Shown here one piece after another: positions 1-6,738 of a stretch of DNA of 9,829 nt. Positions within the stretch are counted from its first letter, which is position 1, and each line of letters opens with the position of its first letter. Source of the DNA: Muribaculaceae bacterium (GTDB lineage: Bacteria > Bacteroidota > Bacteroidia > Bacteroidales > Muribaculaceae); NCBI GenBank assembly GCA_024400895.1, contig JAKSMA010000075.1, positions 1 to 9,829 of the forward strand. The letters are read 5' to 3'. The notes beneath the pieces are model-generated. The model worked only from the letters and a program-made list of their open reading frames with translations. It was not told where the DNA came from and searched no databases. A program made the translations under genes and the position numbers.

Positions 1-745
1 CGCTAATCCAGTCGACAGCCATATTGCTCTGCGCACTCTCCATTACCTGGTTTTCGCGGCGCAACGTTTCGAAGATGGCCTCCACAAGCGTGGTGGTTTT
101 GCCAGTGCCCGGAGGTCCATGCACGATGGCCACATCTTTCGCCAAGAGTACCTCGTTCACGGCGTGCTCCTGCGTGGGGTTGAGCCACGGGAAACGCATC
201 GGTGCGAATGAGAATTTCTTGGTGTCGGAAGGGTTGTAGAAAATGTCGCGAAGTTCAGCCAGTCGGTTGCCTTTGGCGCGCATCACGCGCTCCAGAGCCT
301 CCATCATCAGGCGATAGGTGGTCTCGTCGAACGACAGTTGCACACCCACATTGTAGGCTGCTTGCAGCTGTGTGACGCATCCTGCATCGGGAATCGCCAC
401 CACCATACGCTCCGACTCGGCATAACTCACCGTGGCAGAAAACGAGAAATAATGGATTTCGTCTTGATGGTCGATGTGGAAAAACATCACCTGACGACCA
501 AACTCAAAGTTGTGCTCCACCTCTATGTCTTCGGTGCGAAACACCTCCACCACCAGCTGATTGAGCGAATTGTAGTAGCTCCGGCCTATGCGGAGGGGCA
601 ACCAGCAATCGCCTCGCTTCACCTTCCGACGCACACCCACAGTTTCGGTCTGCCGGCGAAAATCTTCTTTCTCGGCATCGTATTCAGCCTGCAGCAAAGC
701 GCGCTGCTTCTGAAGCATCAATATGGGCGAAACTCTCTGGTTCAT
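1..745 (-). CDS. Superfamily 1 DNA/RNA helicase (UPF1/IGHMBP2-like AAA domain protein), N-terminal part
   Basis: Partial gene: 248 codons are present and the reading frame is open to the left edge, so the remaining helicase motifs lie outside the window. ATG is at 745-743. Residues 1-180 form a non-catalytic N-terminal region beginning MNQRVSPILMLQKQRALLQ, probably partly helical. A Q-motif-like LNPTQEHAVNEVL lies at 188-200 and Walker A GPPGTGKTT at 210-218. A motif Ia-like SAQSNMAVD follows at 237-245. This order is that of the UPF1/IGHMBP2/DNA2 group of superfamily 1 helicases, which use ATP to translocate on and unwind nucleic acid in the cytoplasm. Bacteroidales members are usually around 600-650 residues, so roughly 40% is seen. 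It starts 42 bp downstream of the serine dehydratase stop on the same strand with no clear promoter between them, so co-transcription is likely. The substrate (DNA or RNA) cannot be decided here. Confidence 0.88.
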   Translation of the reverse strand, partial: MNQRVSPILMLQKQRALLQAEYDAEKEDFRRQTETVGVRRKVKRGDCWLPLRIGRSYYNSLNQLVVEVFRTEDIEVEHNFEFGRQVMFFHIDHQDEIHYFSFSATVSYAESERMVVAIPDAGCVTQLQAAYNVGVQLSFDETTYRLMMEALERVMRAKGNRLAELRDIFYNPSDTKKFSFAPMRFPWLNPTQEHAVNEVLLAKDVAIVHGPPGTGKTTTLVEAIFETLRRENQVMESAQSNMAVDWIS

Positions 746-787
746 ATCAAATTTTGAATCATCGAAGATTCTTTTTGACTTTTTATC

Positions 788-1981
788 TTATTTCAGCAGT
801 GCGAGACCGCCTTCGCTGGTCTCTTTGTAGAGCGACGGGAGATCCTTGCCAGTTTGCTTCATCACTGCCACCACCTTATCGAAACTCACGCGGTGCTTGC
901 CGTCGCTAATGGTGGCATACAAGTTTGAGTCGAGCGCACGCGCAGCGGCATACGCATTTCGCTCAATGCAAGGAATCTGCACCAGTCCGCACATCGGGTC
1001 GCAAGTGAGGCCTAAATGGTGCTCAAGGCCCATTTCTGCGGCATATTCAATTTGCGCTGGTGTGCCTCCGAAGAGTTGGCAAGCAGCTGCACTCGCCATC
1101 GCGCAAGCCACTCCCACTTCGCCTTGGCATCCCACTTCGGCACCCGAAATTGAAGCGTTGGTTTTCACCACATTTCCAAAGAGCGCCGCAGTGGCAAGGG
1201 CGCGCAGAATGCGCTGTTCGCTGAAGCCCTTGCTGGTGTGGAGATGGTAGAGCACTGCTGGCAACACGCCACAACTGCCGCATGTGGGCGCGGTGACAAT
1301 TTCTCCGCCGCTCGCATTTTCTTCCGACACCGCAAGCGCATACGAATAAACCAAACCGCGGCTTTTCAAGCTACCCGTAAAGCCATTGGCACGCATATAA
1401 TACATGACAGCCTTCCGACGCACACCAAGTGGACCAGGCAGCACACCTTCTGCCTCAAGACCTCGTTTCACTGAAGCCTGCATCGCATCCCACACCACTT
1501 TCAAGTGGTCCCAAATGCCTTCACCTTCGCAGTCTTCAACATATTCCCAAAACGATTTTCCTGTGCGGTCGCACCAATCGAGAATGCTCTTGATTGTGTG
1601 CATGGCATACACTTTTTTCTTGAATCGCGATTTGCCCTCTTCTGCCAGATTACCGCCGCCAATGCTATACACTGTCCATTCGTTCTTTACATTGCCTGCA
1701 GCGTCAAATGCCTTGAAAGTAATGCCGTTGGGGTGGAATGGAAGAAACACATCAGGGCGCCAAACAATGGTGGTGGGCGCCACCGATTCCAAAACTTCCA
1801 GCACAGCCACATCGGTCAGGTGACCTTTGCCAGTGGCGGCAAGCGAGCCATAGAGTGTGACTTCAAAGCGTGCAGCATTTTTCACCTTCGCCACAAAGCG
1901 CTCGGAAGCAAAACGCGGTCCCATCGTGTGGCTGCTCGAAGGGCCAAGACCTATTTTATATATTTCCTTGATTGATTCCAT
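788..1981 (-). CDS. sdaA: L-serine dehydratase (L-serine ammonia-lyase), iron-sulfur type, single chain
   Basis: Converts L-serine to pyruvate and ammonia in the cytoplasm using a [4Fe-4S] cluster instead of pyridoxal phosphate. The 397-residue protein carries the N-terminal family signature GPSSSHTMGP at 13-22 (beta domain). The alpha domain has TAPTCGSCGVLPA at 230-242. Cluster cysteines C285 (in GCQGEVG), C327 (TCDPMCG) and C338 (QIPCIERNA) have the same 42- and 11-residue spacings that I recall for the Legionella enzyme. Both domains are in one chain, unlike Bacillus SdaAA/SdaAB. The protein ends TSEGGLALLK and lacks the C-terminal cysteine tail described for the Legionella enzyme. The ATG at 1981 is supported because the signature begins almost immediately after it. 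It lies 46 bp downstream of the esterase stop and 42 bp upstream of the helicase start, with no good internal promoter, suggesting one operon. Identification is firm; oxygen sensitivity is expected from the family. Confidence 0.95.
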   Translation of the reverse strand: MESIKEIYKIGLGPSSSHTMGPRFASERFVAKVKNAARFEVTLYGSLAATGKGHLTDVAVLEVLESVAPTTIVWRPDVFLPFHPNGITFKAFDAAGNVKNEWTVYSIGGGNLAEEGKSRFKKKVYAMHTIKSILDWCDRTGKSFWEYVEDCEGEGIWDHLKVVWDAMQASVKRGLEAEGVLPGPLGVRRKAVMYYMRANGFTGSLKSRGLVYSYALAVSEENASGGEIVTAPTCGSCGVLPAVLYHLHTSKGFSEQRILRALATAALFGNVVKTNASISGAEVGCQGEVGVACAMASAAACQLFGGTPAQIEYAAEMGLEHHLGLTCDPMCGLVQIPCIERNAYAAARALDSNLYATISDGKHRVSFDKVVAVMKQTGKDLPSLYKETSEGGLALLK

Positions 1982-2027
1982 TGTTCACTCAATTTTTCAT
2001 TAACCCATAATGGAGTGTCAGGGATTA

Positions 2028-2876
2028 CTATTTGGCAAAAGCACGCGATGCAAAAGGCAATGCTTCGCGAAGCGCCAAATGCCAGTATTCCCAGTTGTGC
2101 ACACCGTTTTTGATGCGTAATTCGCTCTTCACACGCTTGCTGCGCATGGCTTGGTGAATCTTCACCGAAAGGTCCATCAACCCATCGTCGTCGCCACAAG
2201 CGAAGAGCCACTTCACCGACTTCAGTTGCTTCACTTGCTCGTCGGTAGCGTTTTCAACGAATGCCACTGCCGAATTTTCGTGCACACTCACGCAAGTGTG
2301 ATAAAACTTGGTGTGGGGCATTTTCTCGTCAATCGTTGGCTGGTCGAGCCAAGCACTCATCGCATAGCACGATGAGAAAGCGTCGGGGTGATGCTGGGCA
2401 TACACAGTGCTGCCACCGCCACCCATCGAGAGGCCCATAATGGCACGGTGCATCTTGTCGCCCACGCCACGGTATTTTTGCTCGGCTTGCGGAATGAGTT
2501 CCTGGAAGAAGAAATCTTCATAGTTCCACTCCGGCATATTGAAATATCCGTTCCACACATTGTGGATATCGTGATGACCGGCATTCGGCATAATCACAAT
2601 CATCTCCTCGGCTTCGCCGCTACCGATAAGTTCGTCGGCCACCAGTTGCATATTACCCTGCTTAGCCCAATCGTTGTAGCCTCCATAAAGGCCATGGAGC
2701 AGATACACCACAGGGTAGAGTTTATTGGTCTTATCAAAACCGTTTGGCACATACACATTGTATTTCACTGTGGCACCGAGAATTTTACTTTCAATGCTAT
2801 CGGTCACAATCTTCCCTGCCCATGCGGAGCTACACATAGCACAAAGAAGAGCCACAATCACGAGTTTTGCTTTCAT
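2028..2876 (-). CDS. Secreted alpha/beta-hydrolase esterase (esterase D / putative esterase family, PF00756-like)
   Basis: A 282-residue exported hydrolase. Residues 1-20 are a signal peptide (basic start, hydrophobic core 5-15, probable cleavage after AWA20). The two cysteines in the signal peptide do not form a lipobox, so a soluble periplasmic or secreted protein is expected. The fold is shown by VVYLLHGLYGG at 56-66 (oxyanion-side HG motif) and the nucleophile elbow GLSMGGGG at 148-155 with Ser150. An acidic patch at Asp229-231 (CGDDDGLMD) probably holds the catalytic Asp, and His260 in GVHNWEYWHLAL is the catalytic His. The family includes esterase D, feruloyl and acetyl-xylan esterases, and mycolyltransferases. 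In Bacteroidales such proteins often act on esterified plant polysaccharides, but no carbohydrate-binding module or neighbouring polysaccharide genes are seen here, so the substrate is unknown. It starts only 6 bp after the upstream small protein's stop, strong evidence of translation from a shared mRNA. Confidence 0.9.
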   Translation of the reverse strand: MKAKLVIVALLCAMCSSAWAGKIVTDSIESKILGATVKYNVYVPNGFDKTNKLYPVVYLLHGLYGGYNDWAKQGNMQLVADELIGSGEAEEMIVIMPNAGHHDIHNVWNGYFNMPEWNYEDFFFQELIPQAEQKYRGVGDKMHRAIMGLSMGGGGSTVYAQHHPDAFSSCYAMSAWLDQPTIDEKMPHTKFYHTCVSVHENSAVAFVENATDEQVKQLKSVKWLFACGDDDGLMDLSVKIHQAMRSKRVKSELRIKNGVHNWEYWHLALREALPFASRAFAK

Positions 2877-2882
2877 AGAGTT

Positions 2883-3287
2883 TTATTTTGTATTAGGAGT
2901 TTCTTGTTTCAGTTCGCACACTTTGTTGTCGGCAGAATCGGCCGAAATAGAGTCGTCTGCATTTGGAGCGGGCATCTTTCCACGAATCTCTTCCACATGA
3001 TAAGGCACATCACCAACCACCTGATAGAATTTGCTTTTCGTGCCGCAACTTGTAACACCCGACATCAACGATGCCACCAGCCCAACCACAGCCACCTTCT
3101 TGCCCATACGCTGGCGGCGGGCAAGTTCTTCTTCAAGATAGCGCACTTCAGCCTCGCACTTGGGGCAAGTGCCAGCGCAGTCGCCCTTGTAGGTGCATTC
3201 GCTAATCACCAGCTCAATATCGTTGGCCTTCGCTATTTCGCGACGGATATCCTTCAGAATCTTACAAGTTTTCTTTCCTTTCATCAT
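2883..3287 (-). CDS. Small Cys4 (CX5CX3CX2C) protein with an internal lipoprotein-like segment, function unknown
   Basis: A 134-residue protein. Similar proteins with a TCPKCEAE motif are, as I recall, widespread in Bacteroidales, but no function is known to me. The N-terminal 55 residues are charged and helical, with a cysteine cluster C31-x5-C37-x3-C41-x2-C44 (ECTYKGDCAGTCPKCEAE) that looks like a metal-binding knuckle. Basic residues 57-64 (RRQRMGKK) precede a hydrophobic stretch at 65-80 ending VTSC81G, which resembles a lipobox. The remaining 50 residues are polar and acidic. Met61 would give an almost perfect lipoprotein signal peptide, so either the long form is a membrane-anchored Cys4 protein or there is an internal start. 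The long frame is favoured because it begins 44 nt after a strong promoter and matches the family. The first two codons are both ATG (3287 and 3284), so the exact start is uncertain by one residue. It is the first gene of the leftward cluster, 6 bp before the esterase. Confidence 0.8.
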   Translation of the reverse strand: MMKGKKTCKILKDIRREIAKANDIELVISECTYKGDCAGTCPKCEAEVRYLEEELARRQRMGKKVAVVGLVASLMSGVTSCGTKSKFYQVVGDVPYHVEEIRGKMPAPNADDSISADSADNKVCELKQETPNTK

Positions 3288-3331
3288 TGCACTTCAAATA
3301 TAGTTAATGAGTAAATCAATTATTTTCCCTA

Positions 3332-3362
3332 CAAATATAGAATAATATTTCCATCCCACAAA
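3332..3362 (-). promoter_or_regulatory. Bacteroidetes-type promoter for the leftward operon
   Basis: On the minus strand, TTTG (3362-3359) is followed after exactly 19 bp by TATATTTG (3339-3332). This is a full match to the -33 TTTG / -7 TAnnTTTG pattern of the Bacteroidetes primary sigma factor. Transcription should start about 5 nt further left, giving a leader of roughly 40 nt before the Cys4 gene at 3287. A second TATATTTG at 3302-3295 has no partner at the right distance. Confidence 0.8.
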
Positions 3363-3555
3363 ACCACCGCCATAAAAGCCCCCATAGAAAAAAGACATGG
3401 AAGAAGCCGACACGATGTTCCTATTTTTAAGAAACAGTTTGATTTCTGGTTTATCGCTTTGTGTATCTCTGGGTTTTGTTTTTTTATTATCAAAAATTTC
3501 ACTTAATTTGCAGACTGGATTTGAATCCGCGTGAACAAATAAAAAATTTTATGAT

Positions 3556-4752
3556 ATGAAAAGGCTTTTAGTTTTTCTTTTCGGGTTGATGGTCGCTGCT
3601 GGTGCTGTGGCCAATGATAGCGAATATTTCACCAATGGTAATCAGTTAGTGCCTATTCAAAGCACAAATATTTCTGTAGTGAAGGAAATCCTTACGGTGA
3701 ACCTTACTAACAATGGGGTGACCAACATTGATGTGTATTACGAATTTCGCAACGATGGCCCTGCCACCGACATTCTGATGGGGTTTGAAGCCATCCCTCC
3801 CTATTTCGATGATAATACAAAACTCTCTGTGGGTCCGCATCCCAATATCAAAAAGTTTGTGGTGGAGATGAATGGCCAGACTCTCCCTTATGAAAATGCC
3901 ATCTCTGAAAACGGATTAGACAATGGTATCAAGAATGTGGACAGGAACAAGTGGGAATTTTCCGACGACTGCGGACGCCATCTTCTGAAATCTGACAACG
4001 AAACACCGCTCAAATATGCCTATGTGTATAGTTTCAAGGCGCACTTCAATCCAGGTAAAAACATTGTGCATCACACTTATTCCTATCAGGAGTCGTATGG
4101 TGTGGGCCACGCTTTTTGGATCGACTATAAGTTGACTCCTGCCACCCGCTGGGCCAACAAGCAAATCGACGATTTCACCCTTCGCATCACCTCGGCAGGC
4201 ATTCCCAAACACTTTGTGGTAAATTCGAAGCCTTTCCTTGGCACCGATGTGAACATGTGGATTTCGAGCGGAAAGGGCAATGCTCGACGTGTGTTGTGGA
4301 ACGATAATGACGACCCAGAAAACCCTCACCGCAATTACTACGAACTCTCCGTACGCGATGCTGTGGTGGAATGGCATGTGACCAATTTCAGCCCTAAAGC
4401 CGAACTCTGGATTTCGTCGGCCGATTGCTTGATAGCAAACTCTGAATTTGTGAAGTATGAAACCTCTGGCGGCGACCCATTCGGCGAAAACATCTACTAC
4501 GACGGCGGCGTGAATTTCAGCCCTATCACTTGGATTGATTTCGCAAAGAGCGCTTCGATGAAGCGTCGCATCATGCGAAACTTGCCATACGCAATGCGTG
4601 GCTACAAGTTTAAGGACAAGCGCCTCCAGAAGTATTTCAACAGCCAATGGTGGTATTTCCCTAACCCAAAATACAACCCTGCGAAAGACAAAACGCTCAC
4701 CAAGCGGGAAAAGGATATTGCGAACGGCTTGTTCGACGAATTCATACAATAG
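3556..4752 (+). CDS. Exported YARHG-domain protein with DUF4424-like N-terminal domain
   Basis: A 398-residue protein. Residues 1-19 are a signal peptide (MKRLLVFLFGLMVAAGAVA, cleavage probable after Ala19), so it acts in the periplasm or outside. Residues about 22-330 are rich in beta strands and Asn/Asp. They contain a VYYEFRNDGPATDILMGFE segment (60-78) like that of DUF4424 proteins, which I infer by pattern only. Residues about 338-395 match the YARHG domain, with RNLPYAMRGYKFKDKRLQKY at 341-360 followed by SQWWYFPN. YARHG domains are extracellular modules thought to bind cell-wall or surface components, with no established biochemistry that I know of. The signature is YAMRG here, so the motif's His is replaced. 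ATG 3556 is chosen because ATG 3551 runs into TGA after two codons. The gene stands alone between a divergent promoter region and a terminator 10 bp downstream. It encodes no recognisable catalytic motif. Confidence 0.85.
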   Translation: MKRLLVFLFGLMVAAGAVANDSEYFTNGNQLVPIQSTNISVVKEILTVNLTNNGVTNIDVYYEFRNDGPATDILMGFEAIPPYFDDNTKLSVGPHPNIKKFVVEMNGQTLPYENAISENGLDNGIKNVDRNKWEFSDDCGRHLLKSDNETPLKYAYVYSFKAHFNPGKNIVHHTYSYQESYGVGHAFWIDYKLTPATRWANKQIDDFTLRITSAGIPKHFVVNSKPFLGTDVNMWISSGKGNARRVLWNDNDDPENPHRNYYELSVRDAVVEWHVTNFSPKAELWISSADCLIANSEFVKYETSGGDPFGENIYYDGGVNFSPITWIDFAKSASMKRRIMRNLPYAMRGYKFKDKRLQKYFNSQWWYFPNPKYNPAKDKTLTKREKDIANGLFDEFIQ

Positions 4753-4762
4753 ACAAAACAAT

Positions 4763-4803
4763 GCGAGGCTTTCACGAAACACTATTGAAAGCCTCGCTTT
4801 TTT
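4763..4803 (+). terminator. Rho-independent terminator of the YARHG gene
   Basis: GCGAGGCTTTC (4763-4773) pairs perfectly with GAAAGCCTCGC (4787-4797). One further A-T pair (4774/4786) makes a 12-bp stem with an 11-nt loop, followed by six T residues at 4798-4803. It begins 10 bp after the stop codon at 4752. It separates the YARHG transcription unit from the GH3 promoter 41 bp further on. Confidence 0.95.
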
Positions 4804-4843
4804 CTTCTCGATAGAGAAATTTCCCGACGAATGGCGTAAAAAT

Positions 4844-4874
4844 TTTGAATTGCCGATGGGTTGCAGTAACTTTG
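4844..4874 (+). promoter_or_regulatory. Bacteroidetes-type promoter for the GH3 gene
   Basis: TTTG (4844-4847), a 19-bp spacer and TAACTTTG (4867-4874) match the -33/-7 consensus exactly. Only 7 nt separate the -7 element from the GH3 ATG at 4882. Initiation at the usual distance therefore gives a leader of zero to a few nucleotides. Confidence 0.78.
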
Positions 4875-4881
4875 TGTGGTA

Positions 4882-6402
4882 ATGATTAATTTTACTCCAT
4901 TTGCAAGAAAACGCTTCATCTCGCGGCTATACGACCAGTTGCGATTCAAAGACTATGCCGATGCCGTTCAGCAGGGCGAGTTGGTGAAACTCATAGAGCA
5001 CGCATCGCTCACCGAGTTTGGTCGCAAGTACAACTTCTCGAAGATGCGCACCTATCGCGAGTTTGCCTCCACTGTGCCCCTCTATCGCTATGAGGACCTT
5101 CGCCCGCAAATCATGCGCATGGTCGATGGTGAGGCCAATGTGCTGTGGCGTGGAAAATGCTTCAATTTCGCTCAATCATCGGGCACTACCGATAGCAAAA
5201 GTAAATACATCCCCATCACTCGCGATTCGCTCAAGCTGAACCATTATCAGGGCGCGAGCGATGTGGTGTCGCATTATCTCAACCTCAATCCCGACAGCCG
5301 AATCTTTAGTGGAAAAGGCTTTATTTTGGGCGGCAGTTTTGCCAACCAACTCGACCTGAAGCCGGGCACTATGGTGGGCGACCTCAGCGCCACACTTATC
5401 CAAAACATCAATCCGCTGGTGAATCTTTTCCGTGTACCCAGCAAGAAGATTGCCCTGATGGAAGACTGGCGCGAAAAGTTACCCGCTCTGGTGGAAGCTT
5501 CGCTCGGTGCCGATGTCACCAATCTTTCGGGTGTGCCTTCGTGGTTCCTCACTGTGCTCAAGGAGGTGATGGCACGCAAGGGCGTGAACTGCATCCACGA
5601 TGTATGGCCAAATCTGGAAGTGTTTTTCCACGGTGGCATCGCATTTGCGCCCTACCGTGAGCAATACGAGAAAATTTGCGATATGAGTAAAATGCACTTC
5701 CTCGACACTTACAATGCCAGCGAGGGATTCTTCGCCGTACAGAGTGCGTGGGAGTCAACCGCCATGCTGCTTTTGCTTGATATTGGCGTGTTCTTTGAAT
5801 TCATCCCTATCGAAGATACCGACAGCCCCACTCCTGAGGTATACCCCGTTTGGGAAGTGGAGGCTGGCAAAACCTACGAGTTGGTGATTACCGCTTGCAA
5901 TGGCTTGTGGCGTTACCGCATCGGCGACACAGTGACCATCGAGCAGACCAACCCTGTAAAAATACGCATTGCAGGTCGCACCAAGCATTTCATTAATGCC
6001 TTTGGCGAGGAATTGATGGTGCACAATGCCGATGCAGCCATTACCAAGGCTTCGGTGCTCACGGGCGCACAGGTGCTCAACTACACCGCCGCTCCCGTCT
6101 ATGCCGGCGACCATACGCGAGGCCGACACGAGTGGCTCATTGAGTTTGCCAAGATGCCTAAATCAAAGGAGGAATTTATGCAGGTGCTCGATGAGTGTCT
6201 GCGACAGGAAAACAGCGATTACGATGCCAAACGAAGCGGCAACATCTTCCTCGATGCCCCATCGCTGGTGGTGGCAAGCGAAGGTCTCTTCGACCGATGG
6301 CTCGCCACAACGGGCAAACTCGGCGGCCAACGAAAAATCCCTCGCCTAAGCAACAACCGCGACACCATCGAAGCAATGATGAAATTAGAGATTAGAGATT
6401 AG
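4882..6402 (+). CDS. GH3-family acyl-adenylating enzyme (GH3 auxin-responsive promoter family protein)
   Basis: A 506-residue cytoplasmic protein of the ANL adenylate-forming superfamily. By analogy with plant GH3 enzymes it should activate a carboxylate with ATP and pass the acyl group to an amine; the bacterial substrate is unknown. Motifs in order are the phosphate-binding SSGTTDSKSKYIP (99-111), YNASEG (277-282), LWRYRIGD (342-349), RTKHFINAFGEEL (366-378) and the C-terminal GGQRKIPRLSN (481-491), where Lys485 is the probable catalytic lysine. All core motifs are intact and the length is normal. The frame can be extended to GTG 4876, but ATG 4882 (MINFTPFARKRF) matches the usual start of Bacteroidales homologues and the GTG overlaps the expected transcription start. 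The last residues (KLEIRD) and the stop are encoded by a heptamer repeat. No promoter is visible before the next two genes, so it probably leads a three-gene transcript with the small membrane protein and the first LTA-synthase-like enzyme. Confidence 0.92.
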   Translation: MINFTPFARKRFISRLYDQLRFKDYADAVQQGELVKLIEHASLTEFGRKYNFSKMRTYREFASTVPLYRYEDLRPQIMRMVDGEANVLWRGKCFNFAQSSGTTDSKSKYIPITRDSLKLNHYQGASDVVSHYLNLNPDSRIFSGKGFILGGSFANQLDLKPGTMVGDLSATLIQNINPLVNLFRVPSKKIALMEDWREKLPALVEASLGADVTNLSGVPSWFLTVLKEVMARKGVNCIHDVWPNLEVFFHGGIAFAPYREQYEKICDMSKMHFLDTYNASEGFFAVQSAWESTAMLLLLDIGVFFEFIPIEDTDSPTPEVYPVWEVEAGKTYELVITACNGLWRYRIGDTVTIEQTNPVKIRIAGRTKHFINAFGEELMVHNADAAITKASVLTGAQVLNYTAAPVYAGDHTRGRHEWLIEFAKMPKSKEEFMQVLDECLRQENSDYDAKRSGNIFLDAPSLVVASEGLFDRWLATTGKLGGQRKIPRLSNNRDTIEAMMKLEIRD

Positions 6403-6418
6403 AAATTAGAAGTTAGAG
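6384..6418 (+). repeat. Heptamer tandem repeat (ATTAGAG)n across the GH3 stop codon
   Basis: Five units in perfect register: ATTAGAG, ATTAGAG, ATTAGAA, ATTAGAA, GTTAGAG. The GH3 stop TAG (6400-6402) lies in the third unit. Seven is not a multiple of three, so copy-number change upstream of the stop would change the frame of the protein's last residues. Every register soon meets a TAG or TAA-like triplet, so only the extreme C-terminus would vary. Confidence 0.85.
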
Positions 6419-6423
6419 GTTTT

Positions 6424-6449
6424 CTAGAATTTCTAGGCTTTATAGGCCT
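6424..6449. repeat. Overlapping small inverted repeats after the heptamer array
   Basis: CTAGAA (6424-6429) and TTCTAG (6431-6436) form a 13-bp near-perfect palindrome around T6430. AGGC (6435-6438) can pair with GCCT (6446-6449). The two share bases 6435-6436, so they cannot form together. There is no T tract, so neither is a good terminator. A protein-binding site or part of the same intergenic repeat family are possibilities. Confidence 0.45.
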
Positions 6450-6473
6450 GCAGATTCGTTGACTAAAAAAATT

Positions 6474-6728
6474 ATGATGAGCGAAAAGAAATTTAAATGG
6501 GTAGCTTTATTTTCCACAGTGCCGGTGCTGATGTGGCCGCTGCTGCTGGCTCATGTCGACAAGATGGACACAGCCATTGAGCGCTTTCTTATGCTTGGCA
6601 TGCCTGTGTTTGCACTGCTCTGCGGCTACCTCGCCAACTACACCTATAAAGACCGCCCCGAGGTGGCTTGGATACTCATAGGACTCGCATGGCTTTCTTA
6701 TGCAGGATTCTTGATATTAGGATTATAA
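6474..6728 (+). CDS. Small three-helix inner-membrane protein, function unknown
   Basis: An 84-residue protein from ATG 6474 (MMSEKKFKW). ATG 6477 is almost as likely, and the frame also opens upstream at TTG 6459, which is not needed. Three hydrophobic segments lie at about 9-27, 38-56 and 63-83, separated by short charged loops (HVDKMDTAIER and TYKDRPE), which suggests an integral inner-membrane protein. No catalytic motif is visible. It sits 71 bp after the GH3 stop with no consensus promoter between, and 10 bp before the LTA-synthase-like gene, so it is very likely co-translated with it. The tight coupling suggests a partner or accessory role for the membrane enzyme, but this is inference from position only. 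I recall similar small proteins in other Bacteroidales but no characterised member. Confidence 0.75.
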   Translation: MMSEKKFKWVALFSTVPVLMWPLLLAHVDKMDTAIERFLMLGMPVFALLCGYLANYTYKDRPEVAWILIGLAWLSYAGFLILGL

Positions 6729-6738
6729 TCGAACAAAT

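Noticed and set aside
338..757. Plus-strand open frame of 139 codons near the left edge
   Set aside because: It is antisense to the helicase, whose minus-strand frame has Walker A and Q-type motifs; the plus-strand product has no recognisable motif.
756..775. GAATC/GATTC inverted repeat followed by T residues, terminator-like on the plus strand
   Set aside because: The stem is only 5 A/T-rich pairs, and no plus-strand gene ends here.
3295..3302. Second TATATTTG on the minus strand before the Cys4 gene
   Set aside because: No TTTG or TTG lies 19-21 bp upstream and it is only 7 bp from the ATG; the partnered element at 3332-3339 is better.
2388..3314. Plus-strand open frame of 308 codons
   Set aside because: It overlaps two genes on the opposite strand, including the esterase with its intact catalytic triad, and its product is a His/Cys-rich shadow with no family resemblance.
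3475..3510. Possible promoter for the YARHG gene: TTTG (3475-3478) and TTAATTTG (3503-3510)
   Set aside because: The spacer is 24 bp and the -7 element has a mismatch at its second base, unlike the three exact promoters here. A start in this region is likely, but the site is not supported.
3514..3530. CTGGATTTGAATCCGC resembles a tRNA T-arm
   Set aside because: The upstream bases are A/T-rich and cannot form the D and anticodon arms or an acceptor stem; it is a short chance inverted repeat.
3916..4782. Minus-strand open frame of 288 codons
   Set aside because: It is antisense to the YARHG gene and runs through the terminator stem; the plus-strand frame has a signal peptide and a recognisable domain.
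4876..4881. GTG start adding two residues to the GH3 protein
   Set aside because: ATG 4882 matches the usual family N-terminus, and the GTG falls between the -7 element and the expected transcription start.
6459..6473. TTG start for the small membrane protein
   Set aside because: It would add only a short basic tail; two ATG codons at 6474 and 6477 fit the hydrophobic start and need no rare initiation codon.
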